A stretch of DNA of 64,000 nucleotides from assembly GCF_011059135.1 (NCBI RefSeq), contig NZ_JAALGD010000003.1, forward strand, positions 186,001-250,000, given 5' to 3'. The stretch is from Brevibacillus sp. SYP-B805. Lineage in GTDB: Bacteria > Bacillota > Bacilli > Brevibacillales > Brevibacillaceae. The notes beneath the pieces are model-generated. The model saw only the letters and a program-made list of their open reading frames with translations, did not search any database and was not told where the DNA came from. Shown here one piece after another: positions 34,435 to 42,468 of this stretch (position 1 is the stretch's first letter; each line of letters starts with the position of its first letter). A program made the translations under genes and the position numbers.

Positions 34435-36291
34435 TCACGATTCACGGCCGTCAGCCACGGTGATTTTGAGAATGTGCGCATCCGCCTGATACTCCGTCCG
34501 GTAATGCAGCACCTGCCTGAAGAAGTCGAGCGGCACCATGGTCCGATCCTTGATCTCGGCCACCGGCACCGGCAGCTGGATCGGCTTCCCGTTGAGGATT
34601 ACCTGTCTGCTCCCGCTCTTTACGGTAATCACGTTGTCTCCCCCGCGCAGGCGGAACGCTTGCTTCTCCTTCGTCCATTCCACGCGGTAGCCCAGTTTCT
34701 CCATCACATCGCGCACCGGTATGTAGACGGTATTGCCGCGTATGCGCGCGGGGACGCTTGGATAAAAGCTCACCCCGTTCAGCACCATATTGACATAATA
34801 ATCGATCTGCAAGGGGATGAAGTCCTCGGCGTTGGGCCGTTTCACATTGGGGACGAAATAACGGGCTTCCCCCTGCAGGGTCTGTCCCAGCGCCTGGTCG
34901 AGATGTTCCGCTCCGATCACGGCGCCATGGTAGCTGAGCTGCACCCTTTTCAAAAAGTCGCTGAATGGCTTGTCGCCGATCTGCCTGCGCAGATTGTCAA
35001 ACAGCAGCGGTCCTTCGGCATACCAGGTCCATTCGAACTCATCGTTGGTGGCAAACTGGGTCAGCTGCTTCTCCATCCGGCCGTGCGGATACCATTTCAC
35101 CAGCCTTTCCCGATCCGCCCGGTACTGCTGAAGCAGCGAGTCCGCCGCCGCTTGCCCGTAGCGCTGCTTCCGGTAATAATAGACGCTCAACTGCACAAGC
35201 CCTTCGTCCAGCCAGCCATGCGACGCTTCCAGCGTGGCCACGCTGTTGTACCACCAGAGATGGCCGATCTCATGCGGCAGCCAGTGGTCCACGGAATGAT
35301 CGTCAAACAGATTGCGGCGGAAAATGGCCAGGTTGGCGTATTCCATCGCGTGGGTAAACGTATTGGTCTCGGCAATTGCCACATGGGGATATGGCAGGGG
35401 ACCGAACTGCTGGATATAAACGGGAAATACCTGTTCGGCAATCGCCTTGATCCGGTTGATCTCCTCCCGGTTCGTGGAGGCGATGTCCACGGTAAGATCC
35501 GGTCCCAACCGCATCGTTTCCACATGGTAAAGCGGGCTGCCTACCAGGGAGAAGTTGAGGATTTTTTTGGCCTGGTAGCGAATCTCCTGCCTGCCTTGTC
35601 CGGTTTTGCGCGCTTCGCCCGTGCCCCAGGAGGTTACCCATTGGTACCCTTCCGGGGAAGAGAACGTGACATCATAGTCGGCGTAATGATAGACGAACGG
35701 GTCTCCAAAGCCCCCCCGCGCAGGCGGCTCATACCAGACCCCGTGTTGATTCAACGCCCCCAGCATCGGATACCAGTTGGTCAGCGTCCAGATATCGTCC
35801 TTTACGCCGAACCGGGTCCCGGCCCTCGGGATGTTGGTCTCAAACTCGACCGTCAGCGTGGTCCGCTTCTCCTGTTTGAACGCATTGGGAAACACGATGA
35901 CCGCATTGCGCCGCTCATAGGCGACCGGCTTGTCCGCATGCCGAATCGACGTAATCGTTATCGGGCTCCAGGGATAGTCGTAAAGAAAAAAACGCAAATC
36001 GGACGTTTTCGGATTGTCGAACGAAAGCTGCATCTTTCCCTTGATCTTCGCCTCATTGGTGAGGAGAGACGCTTGTATGGTATAGGCGGGATGCAGATCT
36101 TTCACATAGGACGGAAGCGGCGGATCATAGGCGAACGGATCCGCTCCAGCCGCAGCGGATTGTGCCGGAACGGCCGGCCGGGGCGTCAGCCATTTGGCGA
36201 TCAGCGGCCATTTGGCCACGATGCCGACAGCGCCAAACATTACCAGAATCGTCAGGCAGACCAGCAAGCTTGTTTTCTGTATCGTTTTCAT
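34435..36291 (-). CDS. Membrane-anchored M1-type metallopeptidase with copper-amine-oxidase-like C-terminal domain
   Basis: 618 residues. N-terminal membrane/signal anchor (KTSLLVCLTILVMFGAVGIV), an M1-like beta domain, then the zinc site HEIGH followed after 18 residues by the third ligand Glu in GWLDEGL, the full HEXXH-X18-E pattern of M1 aminopeptidases. The last about 110 residues form the stalk domain often called copper amine oxidase N-terminal-like (PVRDVMEKLGYRVEW, GKPIQLPVPVAEIKDRTMVP), usually a cell-wall attachment or substrate module. So this is an outward-facing peptidase. GGGAG before ATG 36291. Confidence 0.88.
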   Translation of the reverse strand: MKTIQKTSLLVCLTILVMFGAVGIVAKWPLIAKWLTPRPAVPAQSAAAGADPFAYDPPLPSYVKDLHPAYTIQASLLTNEAKIKGKMQLSFDNPKTSDLRFFLYDYPWSPITITSIRHADKPVAYERRNAVIVFPNAFKQEKRTTLTVEFETNIPRAGTRFGVKDDIWTLTNWYPMLGALNQHGVWYEPPARGGFGDPFVYHYADYDVTFSSPEGYQWVTSWGTGEARKTGQGRQEIRYQAKKILNFSLVGSPLYHVETMRLGPDLTVDIASTNREEINRIKAIAEQVFPVYIQQFGPLPYPHVAIAETNTFTHAMEYANLAIFRRNLFDDHSVDHWLPHEIGHLWWYNSVATLEASHGWLDEGLVQLSVYYYRKQRYGQAAADSLLQQYRADRERLVKWYPHGRMEKQLTQFATNDEFEWTWYAEGPLLFDNLRRQIGDKPFSDFLKRVQLSYHGAVIGAEHLDQALGQTLQGEARYFVPNVKRPNAEDFIPLQIDYYVNMVLNGVSFYPSVPARIRGNTVYIPVRDVMEKLGYRVEWTKEKQAFRLRGGDNVITVKSGSRQVILNGKPIQLPVPVAEIKDRTMVPLDFFRQVLHYRTEYQADAHILKITVADGRES

Positions 36292-36389
36292 GCCTACTCC
36301 CATCATCCAATCCTTATGCTTTTCCCACATTGTAACAAAAACTCGGCTTGTCGCCCAATCCTAATGGCGAAAGTTAGCTGCTTTCTGTA

Positions 36390-36433
36390 AGTAAAAAAAT
36401 ACACCGGACGAGCCGCTTGGGTCTCGCCCGGTG
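36390..36433 (-). terminator. Terminator after pxpA
   Basis: Minus-strand arms CACCGGGCGAGA and TCGTCCGGTG around CCCAAGCGGC, followed by TATTTTTTTAC. Separates pxpA from the peptidase gene. Confidence 0.8.
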
Positions 36434-36446
36434 GGTTACACGTATC

Positions 36447-37211
36447 TCAGGCAAACTGGACAGGTGCAATCTGGACATTGGCCTGCTTCGCCCAACGGTG
36501 CAGTTCCTTCAGGAAAGAAATGACGTCAGGCCCTTCGCTGTGGACGCAGAGGGTGTCGGCCGCCAGTTCGATGCAGCTTCCATCCACCGTGCGCACCGTC
36601 TGCGTCAAGACAAGCTGACTCGCCTGCTCCATCCGCTCCTCCTTGCTGATCAGCACGCTGCCCTCCAGTTCGCGGGGGGCCAATCGCCCATTGGGGAGAT
36701 AAGCGCGGTCCGCAAACACCTCCTCCGCCACGGTCAGCCCGTGTTCCATCCCCACATGGACAAGGGCGCTGCCGGAGAGCGCGTAAACGGTCAAGTCCTC
36801 GTCGATATCGATGATTGCCCGCACGACCGCCTCCGCGATTTCCGGCTTTTCTGCCGCCTCGTTATACAGGGCGCCGTGCAGCTTCACATGATGGAGCCTG
36901 CCGCCCATGGCCCGAGTCATACCATGGAGCGCTGCGACCTGATACAAGACCAGCTCATACACCTCTTTCGCCGACAAGTTCATGGAACGACGGCCAAACC
37001 CCTGCCAGTCCGGATACCCCGGATGCGCGCCGATCATGACGCCGCTCTCCAGTGCGCTTTCCACGATCCGGCAGATCATGTGCGGATCGCCCGCATGCAT
37101 GCCGCACGCCACGTTAACCGACGTAATCCACTTCAAAATCCCCAGATCATCGCTCATCCGGTAGCGGCCGGATCCTTCCCCAAGATCGCAATTGATATCC
37201 AATCTGATCAT
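36447..37211 (-). CDS. pxpA: 5-oxoprolinase subunit A (LamB/YcsF family)
   Basis: LamB/YcsF family protein, the ligand of ATP-dependent 5-oxoprolinase that turns pyroglutamate into glutamate together with PxpB and PxpC. Signatures DINCDLGEGSGRY, NVACGMHAGDPHMI, IGAHPGYPDWQGFGRR and HHVKLHGALYN. The subunit B and C genes are not next to it, so it acts with distant genes or has a different role. 254 residues, full length. Confidence 0.9.
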   Translation of the reverse strand: MIRLDINCDLGEGSGRYRMSDDLGILKWITSVNVACGMHAGDPHMICRIVESALESGVMIGAHPGYPDWQGFGRRSMNLSAKEVYELVLYQVAALHGMTRAMGGRLHHVKLHGALYNEAAEKPEIAEAVVRAIIDIDEDLTVYALSGSALVHVGMEHGLTVAEEVFADRAYLPNGRLAPRELEGSVLISKEERMEQASQLVLTQTVRTVDGSCIELAADTLCVHSEGPDVISFLKELHRWAKQANVQIAPVQFA

Positions 37212-37310
37212 GCTATTCCCTCGCCTTCATCTTTAACGCCGTTTTGAAAGCGCATACAAACAACCAGATGCAGTTTCCTTTCTTTAGCATATCATGCCGG
37301 ACGGGACAGC

Positions 37311-37342
37311 AAAAGAAAAAGCTGCCTTCCGGGAGGCAGCCT
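37311..37342 (-). terminator. Terminator after ylbG
   Basis: Minus-strand stem AGGCAGC.../GCTGCCT with loop CCCGGA and TTTTTCTTTTGC after. Confidence 0.8.
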
Positions 37343-37361
37343 TCCTGCCAGCGTACCGAAA

Positions 37362-37715
37362 CTAGCGAACCGGCTGCACCTCTTCGGCGCCAACCCTTGC
37401 CGCTGATTCGGTCAAAGAATCCGCCAATGCAATCAGTTGGCTTTTCTCCTGTTTGTAATCGTATTCCTTCGCCTTATCCGGTTTGGCATTGTTGTATTCC
37501 ACAGGAATTTCATGCCGATGGGAACGTTCCACCTTTGTGACAAACGGCAGCCGCTCCATGATCCGGATAATCTCGTCGATTTCGGCCGCATCCACGTACA
37601 TGGACACATAATTGAGCCGCTTGGATATATAATGGATCGAGCCGAATTTGCGCAAATTTTTGGCCATGCGGACATGCTTGACCCAGACAGCCAATCCCAG
37701 TCGTCTTTCCCTCAT
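37362..37715 (-). CDS. ylbG: YlbG family protein (UPF0298)
   Basis: UPF0298 protein with family core LGLAVWVKHVRMAKNLRKFG, IHYISKRLNYVSMYVD and RLPFVTKVERSHRHEI, then KAKEYDYK near the end of the conserved part. The C-terminal 25 residues or so are extra relative to B. subtilis YlbG. Function unknown. Beginning is ambiguous between two ATGs at 37727 and 37715; the second matches the length of the family better. It shares this region with ylbF, as in B. subtilis (ylbF-ylbG). Confidence 0.85.
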   Translation of the reverse strand: MRERRLGLAVWVKHVRMAKNLRKFGSIHYISKRLNYVSMYVDAAEIDEIIRIMERLPFVTKVERSHRHEIPVEYNNAKPDKAKEYDYKQEKSQLIALADSLTESAARVGAEEVQPVR

Positions 37716-37883
37716 GCTACCTGACATTCTCCTTCCCGAACGATCTTCCGTCACCTACATATCCTTGTGCTTCCGGCAGGAATGGCAAAAAGGTGTGTGA
37801 CGTTGGACAACGGATCTCTTATGTAAACCGCCTGCTTCCCCTGAGCCGGATCACCGGCTGATCCCGGAAACAGGCGACCCCGG

Positions 37884-38351
37884 CTATGACGTTTTCTTCA
37901 CCTTCTTGATACTGCATCCGCAGCTGCCGCCCGTTCCGCAGCCCCCCGCCTTCGCTTCAAGGAAGGGATTGTTGCTGGGTACCTTTATGCTCGGGGAGAC
38001 GGCATCCGCAATCATGCGGCTTACCTGATACAGCAGCGTATCCAGCGCATCTTCCGCCCTCTTGAATGCCTGAACGGTGTCAAGCATTTCCAGCGAGCGT
38101 TTCAGCTGCCGCACTTCCGTAGATACCCGATCGTAATCGGGATGATATTTTCCAAAGCGCTGCACATCTTCGTACTCCGCTTTTTTCTTTTGAAACATGG
38201 CCAGTAGACGCTGGGCTTCCGGATCCTGGGCCATCTGCTCTTTCGCGGCCAGATAGGCTTCCACTTCCCGCGACTGGTTGATCATCCGGGACAGCTCGTG
38301 GGCTTCCGTTACCAGCTCGGCCATATCAACGGTGACGACTGCTTCGGTCAT
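37884..38351 (-). CDS. ylbF: YlbF/RicF regulator
   Basis: Small helical protein of the YmcA-YlbF-YaaT (Ric) complex, which speeds Spo0A activation, biofilm formation, competence and mRNA maturation in B. subtilis. 155 residues, mostly helical, with CGTGGSCGCS near the C-terminus; the B. subtilis complex carries 4Fe-4S clusters and such cysteines are likely ligands. GGAAAGGGGG before ATG 38351. Its partners are not in the window. Confidence 0.88.
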   Translation of the reverse strand: MTEAVVTVDMAELVTEAHELSRMINQSREVEAYLAAKEQMAQDPEAQRLLAMFQKKKAEYEDVQRFGKYHPDYDRVSTEVRQLKRSLEMLDTVQAFKRAEDALDTLLYQVSRMIADAVSPSIKVPSNNPFLEAKAGGCGTGGSCGCSIKKVKKTS

Positions 38352-38437
38352 CTGCTTGACCCCCTTTCCAGCGATCGCTGCTTCCATCGCCTATCGATCA
38401 TTGTACCACGAATTCAACGGATATGCTGCACTTTCCC

Positions 38438-40360
38438 TCAGCAATATTCCGGCAAAATGATCTGGACGCGCCTGATCTCGTCAAGGCGGTACTTGTACCG
38501 CTTCCGGCCCGCCTCCAACGTGAGCACCCAGTACCCCATATCCACCCCCACCTCGAGCGGCGTCCCCTGCCGTTCCTCGCCGCTGGCCAGCTCCATGCGA
38601 ATGTCGATCCGCAGTTCGGCTGCCCGCCTGCACAAATCCCGCAGTGTCTGGGGATGATAGCTTTGGAAATGGCGGGTCCACATCCTGGGCAGTCCGTCAA
38701 GCCGGGAAGTCTGGTCATCCTGCTCGGGGAACGTATTCTCCACCTGATACCCTGTCCACGGGCGTTGATCGGCGAACAATCCGGCGCTTTCCTCCGGAGG
38801 GGCGGGCGCAGCCGTCTCTTCCCGCGCAATCCCCACATATCCGGCAGCTTCTCCCGCCAGCGGTTGGTACCCGCATCGCCGCAAGACTGCGGACAGCTCG
38901 CTCTCCTGCTCCGGCCTGACCAAAAAGTCGGTCGCCGAGATGATCTCGGTCAGATAAGGCTGCAGCGTCGGAATCTGGCGCATCTCCTGCAGCAGCCGGG
39001 GATCGGCCACCCGCACCCGGACGACCCGTTCCAGCCGGATTTGTTTCGCTTCCTTCCCCCACCTGTGCAGCATCTCCACGACGCTGTCGGGCAGCGGATG
39101 GATGCAGCCGTCCTGCAGGAAAGAGAGGGCCTGCTCGGGTGTTCCCCCCTGCGCGACATATGCCTGGATACGCCTGGCTTCCAGCGTACAGCGGATCATT
39201 TCTCCCGCAAACGACACCTCCCCCAGACGGCTCAATTCCCAAATGCGCTTCAGGGAGACAAGCGGCGGCACAAGTACCTCCCCCGTCGGCTGCACATACC
39301 AGCCGTCTTCGCTCTCCCGGCGGATCAGGGGATTCCACCGCCAACGGAGGCTGTTATTCCCAGCATGTCCCAGCTGAATCCAGCCAAACCCAAGCAGGGG
39401 ATGAAGCCACTGCTCCACGATCATGTGCAGGGCATCGTCGGGCAGCTGGTATCCCAAGCGCTTCAGGTTGTCCAGCAGCCGGTCAACGGCTGACCAGCGA
39501 TCATGGCCGTGGTCATTCATGGCAAAAGCCGCTCCTTCCAGCCACGGATGGGCCGGGAGATAATGGCTCATCGCCACGTGCATGATCCGGCTCCAGCGCA
39601 CGGCTGCCGGCGCATCCAGCCATTCGGCCACCCGCTCTGCCACCAGGCGCAATCGGCCCTGCTCCATCCTGATCAGCGACAGGCGCAGGGCCAGATCCAG
39701 GATGACCGATGTTTTTGCGGAGCAGCTTTCTTTCGCTGCCGGCGGGAACAGGGAGGAAAACCATCCGGCGACATGTGCATCCGTCAGGGAAAAAAGGTCT
39801 TCCAGCTTGACGAGTGCCCGGCGATGAATCGTCTTTTTTTGGGTCAGCGGCACCTCGTGCTCCCGGATAAACAGGAGCAAGGCAATAAGATCCAGATGAA
39901 TCCCGCGCCCGCTTGGTATATAATAAGTGGGCGCTTGAACCGGATCGGAGACAGGCGTTTTTTCTCGGGGCGCTGTCCGCTGGAGCATGGTCGCCAGCAT
40001 CTCTCTCACTTCGAAAGGCATCAGATAGCCGACTTCGCTCCACAGCTTGCGGACGGTCAGGATCAGCCCCAGACGGCGCAGATTGGTCAGCCCCAGGGAA
40101 AAGCGAAGCGGGGCATGCTGGACGAGACGCTCCCATTCGCGCCTGCTGACAAATCCCTGCGGGGCCTGCAAGAGAAACAATCGCGCCACCTCCCGTTCAG
40201 GTTCAGTGGTCTTCTCCCAAAGTCCGGCTACATAGGCGGGGCTTGTCAGCCGGGAGGATAGATCCAGATCCGACGATGAGCCGAGCCGCCGGTTTTGCTC
40301 GGCAATGATTTTTTCGATGGTTGCTTCCGACAGCATGGACAACCCCATGCGTACCTGCAT
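38438..40360 (-). CDS. Helicase-associated (XPB/Ssl2-N-type domain) protein
   Basis: A 640-residue protein with no helicase core. It has winged-helix-like segments (GLTNLRRLGLILTVRKLWSE, YVAQGGTPEQALSFLQDG) and a C-terminal segment (YHPQTLRDLCRRAAELRIDI ... YWVLTLEAGRKRYKYRLDEI) like the helicase-associated C-terminal domain family known from proteins annotated as helicase-associated in Bacillales. The C-terminal WYL/XPB-N-like fold is usual in such proteins. Likely binds nucleic acid; function unknown. GAGGTGA before ATG 40360. Confidence 0.65.
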   Translation of the reverse strand: MQVRMGLSMLSEATIEKIIAEQNRRLGSSSDLDLSSRLTSPAYVAGLWEKTTEPEREVARLFLLQAPQGFVSRREWERLVQHAPLRFSLGLTNLRRLGLILTVRKLWSEVGYLMPFEVREMLATMLQRTAPREKTPVSDPVQAPTYYIPSGRGIHLDLIALLLFIREHEVPLTQKKTIHRRALVKLEDLFSLTDAHVAGWFSSLFPPAAKESCSAKTSVILDLALRLSLIRMEQGRLRLVAERVAEWLDAPAAVRWSRIMHVAMSHYLPAHPWLEGAAFAMNDHGHDRWSAVDRLLDNLKRLGYQLPDDALHMIVEQWLHPLLGFGWIQLGHAGNNSLRWRWNPLIRRESEDGWYVQPTGEVLVPPLVSLKRIWELSRLGEVSFAGEMIRCTLEARRIQAYVAQGGTPEQALSFLQDGCIHPLPDSVVEMLHRWGKEAKQIRLERVVRVRVADPRLLQEMRQIPTLQPYLTEIISATDFLVRPEQESELSAVLRRCGYQPLAGEAAGYVGIAREETAAPAPPEESAGLFADQRPWTGYQVENTFPEQDDQTSRLDGLPRMWTRHFQSYHPQTLRDLCRRAAELRIDIRMELASGEERQGTPLEVGVDMGYWVLTLEAGRKRYKYRLDEIRRVQIILPEYC

Positions 40361-40405
40361 CCGCTCTCACCTCGACAAGTCACATGGAATCGGAGGAAAT
40401 GATCC

Positions 40406-40816
40406 ATGAATGCGATATTTACGCTGTTGTTTTCCATCAGCATCTCCCTGTTGGGCGCGCCGTCAGCCACGGCACCCGCTGCACCCGCCGCTGCCGCCCA
40501 GGCGGGCTATGAAGTCATCGCGGCTCCCTATCCGGCCGCCGTCGCAAACGGGCTGCGCGACATCCGGACGAAAGGCGGCCACAAGGTGGTGACGGTTGAC
40601 GGCAAAACCTATGTGGCGATCAGCCTGGGGCAGCGCTCCACAGGCGGATATAAAGCGGTTGTCAAAGCCGCGGTCAAACAAGCCGACGGCACCTGGAGGA
40701 TCGAAGTGGCGGAAACGGCTCCCACCGACGGGCAACTGGTGACCCAAGTGATTACGTATCCGACCGTCGTCATCGCCCTGCCCGAAGCTCATGCACAGGT
40801 GACCGTCGTTCCATAA
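40406..40816 (+). CDS. PrcB-like secreted protein
   Basis: 136 residues with a signal peptide (FTLLFSISISLLGAPSATAP) and a core KVVTVDGKTYVAISLGQRST followed by GGYKAVVKAAV, the conserved STGGY of protease complex subunit PrcB-type proteins. The Ala/Pro-rich stretch after the signal is probably flexible. Function here unknown. GGAGG before ATG; divergent from the large helicase-associated gene. Confidence 0.75.
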   Translation: MNAIFTLLFSISISLLGAPSATAPAAPAAAAQAGYEVIAAPYPAAVANGLRDIRTKGGHKVVTVDGKTYVAISLGQRSTGGYKAVVKAAVKQADGTWRIEVAETAPTDGQLVTQVITYPTVVIALPEAHAQVTVVP

Positions 40817-40837
40817 ACGATCGAAACAAGAACGAGG

Positions 40838-40868
40838 AAAAGCAGAGGAACCGCCCTCTGCTTTTTTA
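40838..40868. terminator. Terminator shared by the PrcB-like and the 40866-41264 genes
   Basis: Stem AAAGCAGAGG / CCTCTGCTTT with loop AACCGCC; T6 follows on the plus strand and a T-rich tract on the minus strand. The stop codon of the convergent gene starts at 40866. Confidence 0.85.
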
Positions 40869-41264
40869 CTTGATGTCAATTTGAAAGGTTTGTTTGATGC
40901 CGTACGAGTCATGGTTGTTATGGGCCAGTTCGACCATCACATCGTGGTGTCCGGTGGGAACGTCGCGATACACATACTGCGGGCTAAAAATTTTCGCCAC
41001 TTTCTTGCCATCCAGATACAGGTGCACATGCCCCTCGCCGTAGCGGTTTTCCTTGCCCATGTTTTCCAGGGAGAACGTAAACCCGGTAACCGTCAGCTGC
41101 AGATGCAGATCATCGCCCTGCAAGCGATGGGCAACCGCCAGCGTCGGCGAATTGTGATGCTCATGGGGCGAAGCAGCCGCCTGCCCGGCAACCCAATCGA
41201 GCTGGGCTAAAATCGGAATGGCCAGCAGCGGCAGAAGAACAAGCAGGTTTTTGGGGCGAATCAT
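40866..41264 (-). CDS. Secreted His-rich protein of unknown function
   Basis: 132 residues with signal peptide (KNLLVLLPLLAIPILAQLDW), then a compact beta-rich body. Conserved-looking features are GEGHVHLYLDGKKVAKIFSP, PTGHHDVMVELAHNNHDSYG, with a high number of histidines (SPHEHHN, HVH, HH, HNNH). The pattern is consistent with a metal-binding extracellular protein, but no named family is certain. GGAAGGAGG before ATG. Confidence 0.65.
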   Translation of the reverse strand: MIRPKNLLVLLPLLAIPILAQLDWVAGQAAASPHEHHNSPTLAVAHRLQGDDLHLQLTVTGFTFSLENMGKENRYGEGHVHLYLDGKKVAKIFSPQYVYRDVPTGHHDVMVELAHNNHDSYGIKQTFQIDIK

Positions 41265-41330
41265 CAGGGAACCTCCTTCCCAATTGGAATATCCAATGCG
41301 TAGGGTTTCCCTTTTTGGCAGGCTTCATTC

Positions 41331-41999
41331 CTACCGCTTGGCAGGACGAAAACCGGCAGCACGGGCCTCCTCTTCCGTGGCGAACCATCTCTCCGGCTTG
41401 GTCTTGTCATAATCCCTTGATCCCGGCAGATGGTAGATTTTCTCCCCCTTGGCGTTGATGTTGCCTTTGATCAGCTTCCCCTCGGGCGGTTTCTCTCCCG
41501 GCGCGGGATCGGCAGGCTTGTCTCCCCACAACCCTTTCCCTTCCTTGCGCGCCGCTCTTTCCGCCTGCAGGAGACGGTCGGCATATTTGACGTTGGGAGG
41601 GATGGTCATCACTTGGGCATAGCCATCGCGCATGATCTTTTCATTCACAAAGGTGCCGTCCGGCAGATAGACATAGGCAAGCAGACGGCCGTATTTGTCC
41701 TTCGGCTCCACGTCAAACTCCAGTCGAACCGTCTTGCCTTCAATCAAGGCTTTGGTATACCGGCTGGCTTCCTTGCCATACGGTTCCACCGGGCTGTTCG
41801 GCTTGACGCTCTCCGGAGTATCGATCCCGATCATTCTGACGCGTTCCCCTTCGATGGTTTCGAACGTATCGCCATCGATCACCCGCTTGACGGTCGTCTC
41901 CCTCTCCCCGTTTGGCTGCGCCGGCGCCTGTCCGCAACCGGCCAGGAGGAAGGCGAACAGGACGGGAAGAAGGGCGATTCGGTTCCAGATGCGTTTCAC
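41331..41999 (-). CDS. Thermonuclease-family lipoprotein
   Basis: Staphylococcal-nuclease fold with all catalytic residues visible: Asp in [10 protein letters not shown], Arg, Asp and Glu in [12 protein letters not shown], and the second Arg in [19 protein letters not shown]. It starts with a lipoprotein signal ending in LLAGC, so it is a surface nuclease anchored in the membrane, and it ends with a tail [20 protein letters not shown], typical of excalibur-like or metal-binding domains of such proteins. Start GTG 41999 is preferred; an ATG at 42011 abuts its ribosome site. Confidence 0.88.
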   Translation of the reverse strand: MKRIWNRIALLPVLFAFLLAGCGQAPAQPNGERETTVKRVIDGDTFETIEGERVRMIGIDTPESVKPNSPVEPYGKEASRYTKALIEGKTVRLEFDVEPKDKYGRLLAYVYLPDGTFVNEKIMRDGYAQVMTIPPNVKYADRLLQAERAARKEGKGLWGDKPADPAPGEKPPEGKLIKGNINAKGEKIYHLPGSRDYDKTKPERWFATEEEARAAGFRPAKR

Positions 42000-42020
42000 A
42001 ATGGCAAACATCCTTCCGCA

Positions 42021-42055
42021 AAAAAGTAAAACGACCCGATGATCGAGGTCGTTTT
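42021..42055 (-). terminator. Terminator after the small 42076 gene
   Basis: Minus-strand stem AAAACGACC / GGTCGTTTT followed by ACTTTTTTG. Lies between the small peptide gene and the nuclease gene. Confidence 0.75.
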
Positions 42056-42075
42056 CGCTTACCCTTATCCTACCA

Positions 42076-42174
42076 TCAGTCACGGTCACCCAGCAAGAAG
42101 AGAAGAACCACCACGACGATTATGATCCAGATGATCTCTTCGTTATCGCGGCCAAAAGAATCGAACAAACCCAT
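42076..42174 (-). CDS. Very small membrane peptide (32 residues)
   Basis: ATG 42174 has AAAGGAGG six bases upstream and opens a 32-codon frame ending in TGA. The product has an acidic/aromatic start ([12 protein letters not shown]) and one hydrophobic helix ([15 protein letters not shown]). The length and the shape resemble spore-associated small membrane proteins such as the YjcZ/SscA group, but the identity is unknown. Closed by its own terminator. Confidence 0.6.
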   Translation of the reverse strand: MGLFDSFGRDNEEIIWIIIVVVVLLFLLGDRD

Positions 42175-42257
42175 GCGGATCCTCCTTTCCGTCTCGCTAC
42201 AGCCTATGCAGACTCCTCCGCTAATGTCATGGCCGAACGAGCCCAAAAAACCCTGCT

Positions 42258-42446
42258 GACCGAAGCCGACTCGGCGGTAGCTGTCGCTTCACCCACTCGG
42301 CGGTAGCTATCGCTCTACCCACTCGGCAATAGCTATCGCTGTGCCGAGTGGGGTCCACTCCGTCCCGAGTGGGGCCCTCTCTGTGCCAGGTGGGGTCCCC
42401 GCTGTACCAAGTAAAGTCCCTTGCCGGTGTCGGCTGGAGCCTCTAG
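42258..42446. repeat. Expanded nested-palindrome repeat
   Basis: A longer relative of the 9633 element. Outer arms AGCCGAC (42264-42270) and GTCGGCT (42429-42435). Inside, the CCACTCGGC-TAGCTATCGCT unit is repeated three times and the right arms CCGAGTGGGG, then degenerate CCAGGTGGGG and CCAAGTAAAG. Fills most of the gap between the small peptide and the MerR fusion. No coding potential. Confidence 0.75.
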
Positions 42447-42468
42447 GAAATCCGCATGTGCGCCGCGT

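Noticed and set aside
33667-34435. Remnant of the comG operon next to yqzE and aroK
   Set aside because: No comG-like pilin or ATPase sequence was found in this region, only yqzE and aroK.
34342-36390. 682-codon open frame on the plus strand opposite the M1 peptidase gene
   Set aside because: It is a GC-rich shadow: no ribosome site, no recognisable domain, and the minus-strand frame carries a complete zinc-peptidase signature.
42258-42446. CRISPR-like array
   Set aside because: Repeats are palindromic and decaying, without spacers of regular length and no cas genes in the window.
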